Positions 10,821 to 20,510 of a DNA stretch of 64,000 nt are shown here, piece after piece; within the stretch, counting starts at the first letter, position 1; every line of letters begins with the position of its first letter. Under the pieces are notes generated by a model that did no database searches, had not been told where the DNA came from, and worked only from the letters and a program-made list of their open reading frames with translations. A program made the position numbers and the translations under genes. The stretch lies in the NCBI RefSeq assembly GCF_004193775.1, contig NC_041018.1:35594913-35658912 (forward strand). Reading direction: 5' to 3'. This DNA is from Glycine soja. Lineage: Eukaryota > Streptophyta > Magnoliopsida > Fabales > Fabaceae.

Positions 10821-12419
10821 AAGAGGGTTAACCCTCTTATACTTGGTGTTTCATTATTTCAGGGAGATTATACTATTTGTGATCTGATTTCTAACTTTGA
10901 AATACATTGTACTCGATATTTGATATTCAAATTCTACTACAATTTCTATAATTTTTAAGGAAGGTTAATAAGTCACCATGCTTGTGTCCTCAATTTTGAG
11001 TAATAGAACATAATTTAATTCATGATGAAATCTTGTTGCATTAGTGCATTACTCTACTTCTAGCAAGTTCTCATTAAAGTTTATTTATTTATTTTGTGAA
11101 TGATTATGAACTGAGACATTTGAAGATTTGATCCATGATTCAAACTCTGCCTAGTGAAGGGAAAAAGGTTCTTGTTTTTGTGAATAATTTTGAATTGTTA
11201 TGTGGTATGTACATGTGATTTTATCCAAATCCATTGTATTTGGACCTGGATATTTTTCTTATTTTACTTGACATGCAATCTCTATTGTGGGAAAAGTTGG
11301 GTTTGCAGAGTTGATTCATTTTAATCCAACCTATTAATCTTTCAATACTTTTATCTGTTAAAGGCATTTGTCGATTGACATAGAAATTATCATGGTGACA
11401 TTGAGTAAGTCATTCATATTTCTAAACTTGTTATTCAAGTTGACAAGTGGTAAATATGATTATGGTAAGAAATCTTTATTATTGCAATCTTATAATATTT
11501 TATTTAATCATATTTCTAATAGTATTAACATTAAAAAGAAATAATTTGGAAAGTGCATGTATGTGCTTGAGTTAAGTCCACTTTATTCTTTTGTCTCATG
11601 ATCCACTGTTATCATAGTGCTCTGCCATTTTCAAAATGCATAAAATAATTGGTTATTGTCTTTTAGATTTTTTCATAGCTTGAAGATTCCTTTGATGGTA
11701 GAGATACGAAAAATAAAACAAAAACTAGTTACTTCTTGTACGTGTGTACAAGAAGTAATTAGTTTTTAAAGCTTGTGCGGGGAGAAATAGAATGGATTGG
11801 GAGGAAACAAGGAGGGGGATAAGTAGAAATATTAATTTTTCACTATTTATTTGAGAAGGGAAATAGGAAGGAGGGAAATTATTTATGTGAGATACACTAT
11901 AAAACACCCCCCAAAAAATGGAATGAAAAGTGAAGAAAATTATCTTTTTCATTCATTTTTTGGGTTTAATTTTTTAAAAAAATTATAATAAAATTGTTTA
12001 ACCCACAGGGAAAAGGTCTATACCTCTGTTATTCCTTTTGGCTTTTATTTTGGGTAGCTATAGTTTTCTTTGTTGAGCATAGCTCTAGGGGTAGGGAGTT
12101 GAATAATTTTCTGGTGTAATTTTCCTACATTCCTATCTTATTGCAAGTTAAATAAGAATGTTCAAGTGTTCATACATTTGGCTCCCATCATGAGACTTTG
12201 TATTACTCATGTTATACACAAGGTTGTTAAAGATAATAGACATCCAATTGTTACTTTAATGGGGAGATCAATGCTCCTTCCTGTATCAGAGTGTTTTGTT
12301 TAAATGTGCTACCTCCTATTGCAACCTTATGCTTTTGAATAAAAAGATGATTTCATTTGAAGTGCATAGGCATGAATGTGAGTAGCCTCTGTAGCGATTA
12401 CTACATATTTCATGCCTAG
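10821..12419. other. Unclassified AT-rich sequence
   Basis: I see no supported gene here. It may be intron or upstream sequence of the YLPM1-like relic that follows. The only marked structure is the hairpin at 11720-11767. Confidence 0.4.
11720..11767. repeat. Short hairpin with 22-bp arms
   Basis: Left arm 11720-11741 and right arm 11746-11767 are reverse complements with one mismatch, around the loop GTGT. It could be a transposon relic or an RNA hairpin; sequence alone does not tell. Confidence 0.8.
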
Positions 12420-12982
12420 AAAGAAGAGAAGGTACGTTGTTTACATTTTAGAAGCTACATACAAGAATCCGGTGGTGTGTTTATTTATTCTTTCCACCGA
12501 GCAACATTGATTATCATTTTTACATTTCTTTTAGCCTTTAAACCAAACAATAATTTAGTATCACAACAAAGAGGTTTATCTTTCATTTTTGTTGCCCTTT
12601 TAAATGATGGAATTAACTATTCTATATTGGTTTTTACATGTTTTGGTGGTGATTGATGATTGATTCCTCTCATCGAAGCAAACTTTCTTTTACAATTATG
12701 TGGGTTTGATATTTTCTTTAGGGTTGTGCTGCAAGGAATGCCCATGGATTTACATAGGGAGATATAGAAAAGATGTCTAAGCGATGGGAAGAAGATTCAT
12801 TCTTGTATTTGTAGCATGATGTGAAGGTTTGCTGTAAATTTGGTGTTATTTGGTTGAAAGTGTTAGCATCATTGAGCCATAACATTGGTACAAACAGTAT
12901 AATATAATGTCATTTTACTAGTGTCTTTATTGTTTTTCTTTTACTCACTTGACGATCATTATTTCATGGAGATGATCCAAAG
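12420..12982 (+). pseudogene. Exon relics of a YLPM1-like (YLP motif / P-loop) gene
   Basis: Three exon-like blocks with splice sites in the right places. 12420-12471 encodes RYVVYILEATYKNP. 12722-12826, in phase with it, encodes CAARNAHGFT, a stop, then DIEKMSKRWEE, and a second stop. 12956-12982 encodes SLFHGDDPK before a GT donor. These match in order the end of the P-loop kinase-like region of plant YLP-motif proteins as I remember them. Two in-frame stops and the missing upstream kinase exons make this a pseudogene. The next exon seems to lie at 18308-18412, beyond inserted retroelements. Identification is by memory of family motifs only. Confidence 0.55.
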
Positions 12983-13352
12983 GTAACAAAATATAGGAGG
13001 TAATTGTAGCATTTGCATATATTTATCTCTTAAGCCTTTTGTGTGTAATTTGAGTGTTAATGAACCCAATATCAAAGCCATGTTGGGATTTAGCAAGCAT
13101 ACTTTTATGCATTTGTTAGCATTCTAGTGACCATGTTTTATTTTTGGTTTAAATCTGGATTCTATACTTAATACAATGACTAATAATTAATACTTTTATG
13201 CTATTGTATTAGATTATTATATAACATGTTTAAAGGTATAAAATGAATCTTACACATATTCATAATCACTTAATTAAAATCTATTAAAAAAAATCAAGTT
13301 TTCTATATTTTATATTGATTACAATTTATCGTCCAAAAAATCTATTTAATAT

Positions 13353-13723
13353 TGATAACTGCTAAATATGAGTTATTTTTATGATAAAAATATCTTTGAA
13401 AATATTTATTTAGCAGTTATTTTTGGATTAAATGATAAGAATTGATATTTTTCTTATTTATGGCTTGGAGACATGAAAAGGCTGGATTAAAAGCAAAACA
13501 AATCCAAAAGTTATCAAAAATATAAATAAGGAAGATCTTTTGGCATCAGGTGGATTTGATTTTGATAACTGCCAAATATAAGATATGAAAAGGATGGATT
13601 AAAAGCAAAATAAATCCAAAAGATATCAAGAATATAATTAAGGAAGATTTTTTGGCATCAGACCCAAGTCCACTCTAATAGCTTTAAAAAGGAAGTCAAG
13701 CCAAGGAGAAAACACACACCAAG
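13353..13723. repeat. Retroelement-like flank with an internal duplicated block
   Basis: Blocks 13353-13562 and 13563-13665 both contain TGATAACTGC and the run GGATTAAAAGCAAAA followed by TTTTGGCATCAG. This may be the true outer part of the following gypsy LTR or an older element cut by it; I could not find matching target duplications to decide. Confidence 0.5.
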
Positions 13724-14271
13724 TGATGAGAATCCTGAAACTGGCCAAATACAGGCTAAAGGCCCAAGTGAAGAAGGACGAAGGCCCAAGTGGAGAAGGA
13801 AAAAGCCCCCGAGTGGAGAAGGATGAAGGCCCAAGTGGAGAAGGATGAAGGCCTAGAGGCAGAGACACTATCAAGACTATTAATTGTTGCTGAAGGCCTA
13901 AACTAATTTAAAGGCCCAAGTTAAATATATTCTTAGTTATAATTTTTATTTATTATAATTTTGGTCCAAACTGTTTAGAAGGTCCATGTCTATTTTTATC
14001 TTTTTGTTCAGATACACTATAAGTATGGGTTTTTGTTTTGAATAAAAAAACTTTTGGGCATTTTCATAAAATTTGGTGAGAGTTTCTCTCTGGGTTCCTT
14101 GTCGAACCAATATCACACTTATCAAGGTAATCCTTGTGGCGTCTACCCTGACTTATCTTCCTTTACCGGAAGTGGCGTCTACCCTGACTTATCTTCCTTC
14201 ATCGAAAGTTGTATCATTCAAAATCTCTGTAGCCTGTATCAAGCGATCCACTCCTAGTCAGGTTCACATCA
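13724..14271 (+). repeat. 5' LTR of the deleted gypsy element
   Basis: Begins TGATGAGAATCCTGAAACTG and matches 16425-16950. It contains repeats of GGCCCAAGTGGAGAAGGA and two copies of GTCTACCCTGACTTATCTTC. A promoter-like CACTATAAGTATGGG lies near 14015. Confidence 0.7.
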
Positions 14272-14273
14272 TC

Positions 14274-14285
14274 TGGTATCAGAGC
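14274..14285 (+). other. Primer binding site, initiator tRNA-Met type
   Basis: TGGTATCAGAGC, exactly the plant consensus complementary to initiator tRNA-Met, two bases downstream of the 5' LTR end. Confidence 0.85.
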
Positions 14286-15200
14286 TTCGGCTCTTGATAC
14301 AGGTTCTATCCTATCCTATTCTTTTTCTTTGTAATTTGTCCAGGTTCGTGTTTTGTCCTTGTTCTATTATCTATTTTCTTGTTTGCGTCTTGTTGCGTTC
14401 TTGTTTGTGTCTTTGTTTCGTTCTTGTTCTTGTTCTTGTTATGTTTTTGCTCTTGTTCTTGTTTCTTGTGTCTTTCAGACTTTGTGTAAAAAAAAAAAAT
14501 CTGTTTGAGTTCTGTTTCAAGTAAAAAAAAGTTGCAAAATTTTTTTTAAAAAAAGAGAAAAAAAGAAAAAAAGTGAGTGCTTGATCTTTGAACACAAAAT
14601 TGAGGCAGTTAGAGGCCTTTCTTTTGGCAGAAAATCATGTACCAAATCCCCTTATCTGGATTCTCCTTTGAATTCTAAGCGTTTTGATATATAGTGGGCC
14701 TCAAACGGACAACCGTAGCAAAAGTTATGAGCATTTGAAGTTTATTGGTCATATCTGTTATCTTATCTGTTATCTTATTTGTTATCATATCTGTTATCCA
14801 AATTAAATCTAATTTGTTATCCAAATCCAATCTAATATGTTATCCAAATCAAATCTAATATATTATCCAAATCAAATCTAATCTTTTATCCAAATCAAAT
14901 CCAATTTGCTATCCAAATCAAGTCCAAGTTGTTATCCCAAATCAAATCTGTTACTCAGTCTATGATAATTATATTGTCTTTCCTTTTATTTTATATTACC
15001 TTGTGTGTCTAATTTGGTCCATACAGGAACTTAAGAGGGAACACGAGTGGTAAAAGGCAAGAGGGAATACATTACACAAAAGCCTATATTGAGAGCATCA
15101 AACACGAGTGAACTACCATGAAAGAGAGAAACACGTGAGTAGAGTGTGGTGAGGTCCTGAATTTTTTTTAATTTACTGAAAAATTCTTTGTTCCTTAATC
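14286..15200 (+). other. Untranslated leader of the deleted gypsy element
   Basis: Long T-rich leader (14300-14520), then a cluster of eight or more repeats of the type TTATCCAAATCAAATCTAAT (14755-14950). No protein-coding signal. Confidence 0.6.
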
Positions 15201-15870
15201 ATGGCAGAAGCTGGTGACAATGGTGGTGTATATCATCAACTGGACGGATTTCAGCGCTTATTATTGGACGCGATGACTACACAAATGCAACGTTTGTTGA
15301 AACGTAACAATGAAGAGCTCTATAGGCGAATAGAAGGACTAGAGCACCAAATGAATCCAAATGCTAGGAGACCTTATGATGGCAATAGAAGGGTCAATGA
15401 TGGATCGAACCAAATAGAGGGGCAAGACAGAATTGAGGGAGTAAAACTCAATGTATCATCTTTTAAAGGCAGGAGTGACCCAGACGCCTACCTTACCTGG
15501 GAGATGAAGATTCAACATGCATTATCCTACAATGATTATCCTGAAGAGCAAAAGGTGAAGTTAGCAGCAGCTACATTCTCAGACTATGCCCTTGTTTGGT
15601 GGAAGAAAAATCAAAGAGAGATGAAGAGAGATGAAGAGAGAAGAAGGGAGGGAGATAGATACATGGACTGAGATGAGAAGGGTTATGCGAAAGAGGTATG
15701 CTCCAACTAGCTATAATAGAACCACGCGACAAAAACTCCAGAGGTTATCCCAGGGAAGTTTGATTGTTGAAGAGTACTACAAGGAGATGGTGATGACACT
15801 AGTGAGGGCCAACATTGAAGAGGACACCAAAGTAGTGCATGATGGCTTCACCAACAAGATTTCTTTCTAG
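15201..15870 (+). pseudogene. gag: Gypsy Gag, frameshifted
   Basis: The first frame (15201-15671) begins MAEAGDNGG and contains the Ty3/gypsy Gag (retrotrans_gag) motifs LNVSSFKGRSDPDAYLTWE and FSDYALVWW. At about 15640, within a purine repeat (GAGAGATGAA copies), the frame shifts by +1 and the domain continues as MRRVMRKRYAPTSYNRTTRQ and SLIVEEYYKEMVMTLVRANI to a stop at 15870. The shift looks like slippage in the repeat. The Gag zinc knuckle and what follows are lost. Confidence 0.8.
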
Positions 15871-15915
15871 CACCATGACAATAAAAGTATTCTTAAACCG
15901 CTATCCCTTAGAGAA

Positions 15916-16527
15916 GTGTGTGATGACCAAATCAGAAGGAGAGAAAAGAGAGAACAAGAGAGAGACAATAGTGAGGCACCACAGAGGAATAGAAAAAGGA
16001 AGAGTGATACACTTGAGAGATGGAGTGATACACAAGAGAGAGAGAGTGATAATTCTAATCAGTTAACTATTTATGTTTCTCCTAGTGTTCAACCCTTATT
16101 GCAGGAATTTAAAGATGTCTTTCCCAAGGAGATTCCTCATGGACTGCCACCTTCAAGAAGCATAGAACATCAAGTTGATCTCCTTCCAAAAGCTTCATTG
16201 CCTAACAGGCCAACTTACAACAACAAGCCCCAAGAGGCTCAGCATAAGGATGCACAGGCCAAAGTTGAGTATGTGAAAAGATTGTATGACCAAGTGAAGG
16301 TGCAAATTGCAAAGAAGAATGAAAGCTATGCCAAGCAAGCCAATAAGAAAAGGAAGGAAGTGGTACTTGAACCCGGTGATGATCCTGGACATTTGAGGGC
16401 AAATGTTTTCCAAGAAGGAGGGAATGATGAGAATCCTAAAACTGGCCAAATACAGGCTAAAGGCCCAAGTGGAGAAGGACGAAGGCCCAAGTGGAGAAGG
16501 AAAAAGCCCCCGAGTGGAGAAGGATGA
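15916..16527 (+). pseudogene. Fused pol stump: start of reverse transcriptase joined to the integrase tail
   Basis: One open frame joins parts that should be well over a thousand residues apart. The middle reads FKDVFPKEIPHGLPPSRSIE, the segment just before the reverse transcriptase core in plant gypsy elements. Soon after it switches to KVEYVKRLYDQVKVQIAKKN and VVLEPGD, the segment after the integrase core. The junction is near 16235. No catalytic residues remain. The last codons run into the 3' LTR. Confidence 0.75.
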
Positions 16528-16950
16528 AGGCCTAGAGGCAGAGACACTATCAAGACTATTAATTGTTGTTGAAGGCCCAAACTAATTTAAAGGCCCAAGT
16601 TAAATATGTTTTTAGTTATAACTTTTATTTATTGTAATTTTGGCCCAAACAGTTTAGAAGGCCCATGTCTATTTTTATCTTTTTGTTCAGATACACTATA
16701 AGTATGGGTTTTTGTTTTGAATAAAAAAACTTTTGGGCATTTTCATAAAATTTGGTGAGAGTTTCTCTCTGGGTTCCTTGTTGAACCAATATCACACTTA
16801 TCAAGGTAATCCTTGTGGTGTCTACCCTGACTTATCTTCCTTCACCGGAAGTGGCGTCTACCCTGACTTATCTTCCTTCATCGGAAGTGGCGTCATTCAA
16901 AATCTCCATAGCCTGTATCAAGCGATCCGCTCCTAGTCAGGTTCACATCT
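16425..16950 (+). repeat. 3' LTR of the deleted gypsy element
   Basis: Starts TGATGAGAATCC directly after a purine tract and matches 13724-14271 with substitutions and one short deletion. It loses similarity after TTCACATC near 16949. Confidence 0.7.
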
Positions 16951-17835
16951 TAGAGCACTCTCACTACTACTACCTAAAGCCTGAGAATTCTTACTCTCTT
17001 CTCTCTTTTTATCATCTTTCTTTCACCCCTCTCATTGTAAAGCCCTCAATGGCCATGAATGGCTAAACCCCTAGTTAGGGCCTGACAGGCCTAAAAAGCC
17101 AAAGAGATGTATGATGTACTTCATATTTATCAATGCAACATGATTCTTTTCTAGGTTTTTTTATTCTATTATCTTTTTTGCTTTTATCTTGCATTATTCA
17201 TCTTTATATTCTTTTAGGGGTTAGACGCTCGGGAGAGGGTAACTTCTAAATAAGATTTAGAGAAAATATGCATGCATTAGTTTTAGGGGTTAGACACTCG
17301 GAAGAAAGTAACTTCTAATAGAACAAAAAGAAAGGATTTCATAAGAAAGTCATTGCTAGGAATAGAATGATAATTTTATGCCCATGCATTCTTGCAAACA
17401 TCTAGAATTCATATTTCATGCATTTTATTTGTTGAGTCTTTGCAAAGGAATTTGAGAGATAGATAAATAAAATAGGCTTGTCATCATGAGGAATCAGGGG
17501 CAAGTAAATGAACAGATGCGGGTAGAATAGAATCACCTAAATTGATAAAGAAAAATCATAAACTCATACATCCCAAGCAAACAAGGCATGCTAGGTCCTA
17601 ACATTCGCATTCCATTGAATTCTCTCTTTAATTATTCTGCTTTTAATTGTTTTGCTTTTTATTTATAATTTACTATTATTGCCTTCTATTCTGTCTTCTA
17701 CTATTTTATTATTTTCCCTTATAAATTGAAAAGTATCCAAGATAAGTACAACACAAAATCCCTGTGGAATCAACACTCTGACTTCTGAGATTTTATTACT
17801 TGGACATTTGGTATACTTGCCAAACAGTTAACAAA
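16951..17835 (+). mobile_element. LTR relic of a second gypsy-type element
   Basis: Features typical of long legume gypsy LTRs as I know them: GCCCTCAATGGCCATGAATG, the repeated phrase AGGGGTTAGACGCTCGG (17217 and 17284), and CCCTGTGGAATCAACACTC near 17760. No interior domain follows, so this is a solo or truncated LTR. Limits are approximate. Confidence 0.5.
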
Positions 17836-18307
17836 TATGCATCTTGCAGATTTTATATTGGTTAATAATTTAATGATACAAGTGGTTGTTGTATGAATTA
17901 TAGAAACATATAATATAGCTAGGGATATTTTATTTATTTCTTTCAATACTTGATGTTAATAAAGTTCAATTATCTGTCTGGTTTTCTAGGCACTGATTAT
18001 CGGTTCATCTAAAAAGTGTCTTCGCCCTAATGTCTGTTAAGAGTGTGATTGGCACAAACAAATTATTTTTTAATAATAAAATGCTATATAAAATACCTCC
18101 AAGTTGTTTATTTGTTTACCTATTTTGTTACATGTGGGATATGTGTTGTTGGTCCAATACCTACAAGTTGTCTAGTTGATTTTATTGTTAACAATCCTAC
18201 AATATTTTAAAATGATAAATTCATTTGGTTTAAAATACAAAATTTTCAAGCATTTTGTGTGGATTGGTTGGTTTCATTTTATATCACCCATATTCCATGT
18301 TGTCATG

Positions 18308-18412
18308 GTTATAGAAGATGAGCTAGGTGATGCATTACCTCCATTTCTAGGAAAAAAAGATGAGAAAGTTGTTGACCCTCCTGTTGGGGAAGATGCAAGT
18401 AAGATGCTTTAA
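18308..18412 (+). pseudogene. Probable next exon of the YLPM1-like relic
   Basis: Encodes IEDELGDALPPFLGKKDEKV and DPPVGEDASK before a stop at 18412. The acidic, proline-containing style fits the segment after SLFHGDDPK in plant YLP-motif proteins, and strand and order agree with the exons at 12420-12982. If right, 5.3 kb of retroelements separate two exons of one dead gene. No splice donor follows, so the exon end is lost. Confidence 0.4.
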
Positions 18413-18719
18413 CATGTTACTATTCTTGTGGTTGTGTTTTACCTCTATGCTATTATTTTTCTCTATACATTGGATATTTTAGACTGACATAGAGTTGTTA
18501 CTTTGATGGTGCCTAACCAGCCTAAAAGTGGGACCCCACGTATTCAAGTCGACATTGGTGTAAGTGGTGTCTATCTTGACTTCCTTTTTTTTCCTATTCT
18601 CATCTTAATCCTTTTTCACCCCTTTATCTATGTCTAAAGAATACATGACAAAGTAATTGTACTATTTAGGGGATAATTAGACTACCATATATGTTATTAT
18701 TTTGGCATGCACTTTAACC

Positions 18720-19079
18720 ATGTACACATTAATTTTGGTCTCTTATTAAAAAAATTATCTACTTTCTAAGATGGTTCTTGACGCCTAAAAAGTAGACTTT
18801 CACAAAACCATCTTAGAATGTATACTTTTTAAGACGGATTTGTGAAAATCGTCTCACGAACCGTATAAAAATAGTCAATTTTTTAACATTTTTAAAATAA
18901 TAAACAAAACATTTGAAGACAGTTTCTCAGAAAACTGATTTAGAATGCAAGATTATAGGATGGTTTAAAAACTATCGTGGAAAGTTAATATTTTTTCTCG
19001 ATGGTGGATTCAAGGATGATTCATAACCATCGTGGAAAGCATAAATTAACCGTCTTTGAATTCATTTTTTGTAGCAGTG
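18720..19079 (+). mobile_element. Right end of a truncated CACTA-like element
   Basis: Repeated subterminal motifs (AAGACGG, AACCATCTTAG, ACCATCGTGGAAAG) in both orientations lead to the end TTTTTTGTAGCAGTG at 19079. That end is close to the CACTA-type TTTTTTAGTAGTG. No matching left end is visible nearby. Confidence 0.5.
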
Positions 19080-20358
19080 TCTAGTGCATAAAGTTTCATT
19101 GAGGACACTTTTCATTTGCTTCAAATGCTAATTGGTGTCTGTAGGGAATAAGAAACGAGAAGGTGTGGAATAAAGTCGTTGATGGAATTTTGGTAAAAGT
19201 ATCAAATCACTCAAGTAACAAAATAGTGAGTATGATATTGTCTCCATAGGAATTTGTGCAATGAAGTAATAATTTTTAGTAACATAATTAGATTACAGAA
19301 ATTTGGAATTAAGATTAACTAAATCTAAATAACAATATACATGAAATAGAGAAAATTAAGGAAAAAATAAAAAGGGAAATAAAGGAAAGAAATAAAAAAG
19401 GAAATAAATATTGATATGAAGATTTTTGTTGAAAGTAACTCAAATTAAATACGATTGCATAAAAATAAAGATTAAAAGCAAGAGGATTGAGTTTTGGAAT
19501 TTATCAAACACTTGACATGCACAGTAAATGAAATTTCAATCATTGAGAAGAATCGTCGACATTCAACTTCATTGGACTTTCTAACATACTTTCACTATAC
19601 ATTATTATGCAAATAAGTTTAAATTATCATTAACCCACAAAATATTCAAGCCATATACAAGGATTTTAGTGTGACCAACGATATCATCAACCCACAAAAA
19701 ATTCAAGACATATTCAACCCTCTGATTTCACTATTAGTCCCTTGAATTAGTGTGACCAATGTACTTGCATTAAGAAAAAGGATTTTAACAATGACCAATC
19801 CTTTTTACCCTATCCTTAGCCATAAAAACAATTGGTTGTCTTCTTCAATTCACAATTCAAAAGAATTTCCAATTACAAATGAATAAATAGGATCATGCAA
19901 ACAAGTGGTCAAGCCATATACAAGCATTAAGCATAAAAGAAGAACAATAATAACACTTTATTGCATAGAAATAAGGTAGCAATTACATGAAAGTAGGACC
20001 AATTGCATTAAATCCCAATGAAAGAGAGAAGTTAGTTACTCATAGTCATGGAGAAAAGCTTTCAAAACTGTCAAGGATGTCTCTCTCTTTCTCCCTCAAA
20101 TGTCAAGTGTCCAAGCCTTTAAACTAGGTTAGACGTTTCCTATTTAAAGCAATGGACCAATAGCCACTACAACCCAAAAGAAAACAGAATAGAAAAATAG
20201 CTAAAAATCTCACAGGTCCCATGGCGTTGGGGTGCGATTCTTGTTGAACAAGTGTGTATTTTTCGAAGAGATCAAAATAGCATTGCATAAGAAGTGAAAA
20301 TTTCTTCACAAGCAATGATGGTTTTTTAAAGTGCAACACTGACACACTATATTTCGTG
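19080..20358. other. Unclassified AT-rich repeat-like sequence
   Basis: No coding signal. Recurrent phrases such as AACCCACAAAA and CAAGCCATATACAAG (19635-19925) suggest a degraded retroelement terminal region, but no ends could be fixed. Confidence 0.3.
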
Positions 20359-20510
20359 GATCACGATAGTTATGGTGTTGGTATGCGCATCCTTAATAGC
20401 TCAAGAGATTTTGTTCTTGCAAAGACGGTTTGACACCATGGAATACCACCTCCTTATGAATATGAAGTTGCATATCTTAAGGAAGTGTTGGATCAACATC
20501 CCTAATTTTA
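20359..20510 (+). pseudogene. LINE RNase H fragment
   Basis: One frame reads DHDSYGVGMRILNSSRDFVL then AKTV, a stop, HHGIPPPYEYEVAYLKEVLD. This is the start of the C-terminal RNase H-like domain of plant non-LTR retrotransposons (the G-G-x-R-D..G-F-V style segment); a stop replaces what is probably a Trp codon. Nothing upstream extends it. Confidence 0.55.

Larger units (their letters stand above)
13724..16950 (+). mobile_element. Internally deleted Ty3/gypsy retrotransposon
   Basis: Related terminal repeats at 13724-14271 and 16425-16950 flank a 2.15-kb interior. After the 5' LTR comes a primer site, a T-rich leader, a frameshifted gag, a fused stump of pol and the purine tract AAGAAGGAGGGAA. 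Protease, most of reverse transcriptase, RNase H and the integrase core are missing. No target duplication was found, so the outer limits are uncertain and 13353-13723 might belong to it. Confidence 0.75.

Noticed and set aside
13638..13874. Minus-strand frame rich in Leu, Pro and Ser
   Set aside because: Shadow of the repeated GGCCCAAGTGGAGAAGGA units in the LTR.
14294..14595. Open frames on both strands in T-rich DNA
   Set aside because: Low-complexity leader of a gypsy element; the residues reflect T and A runs.
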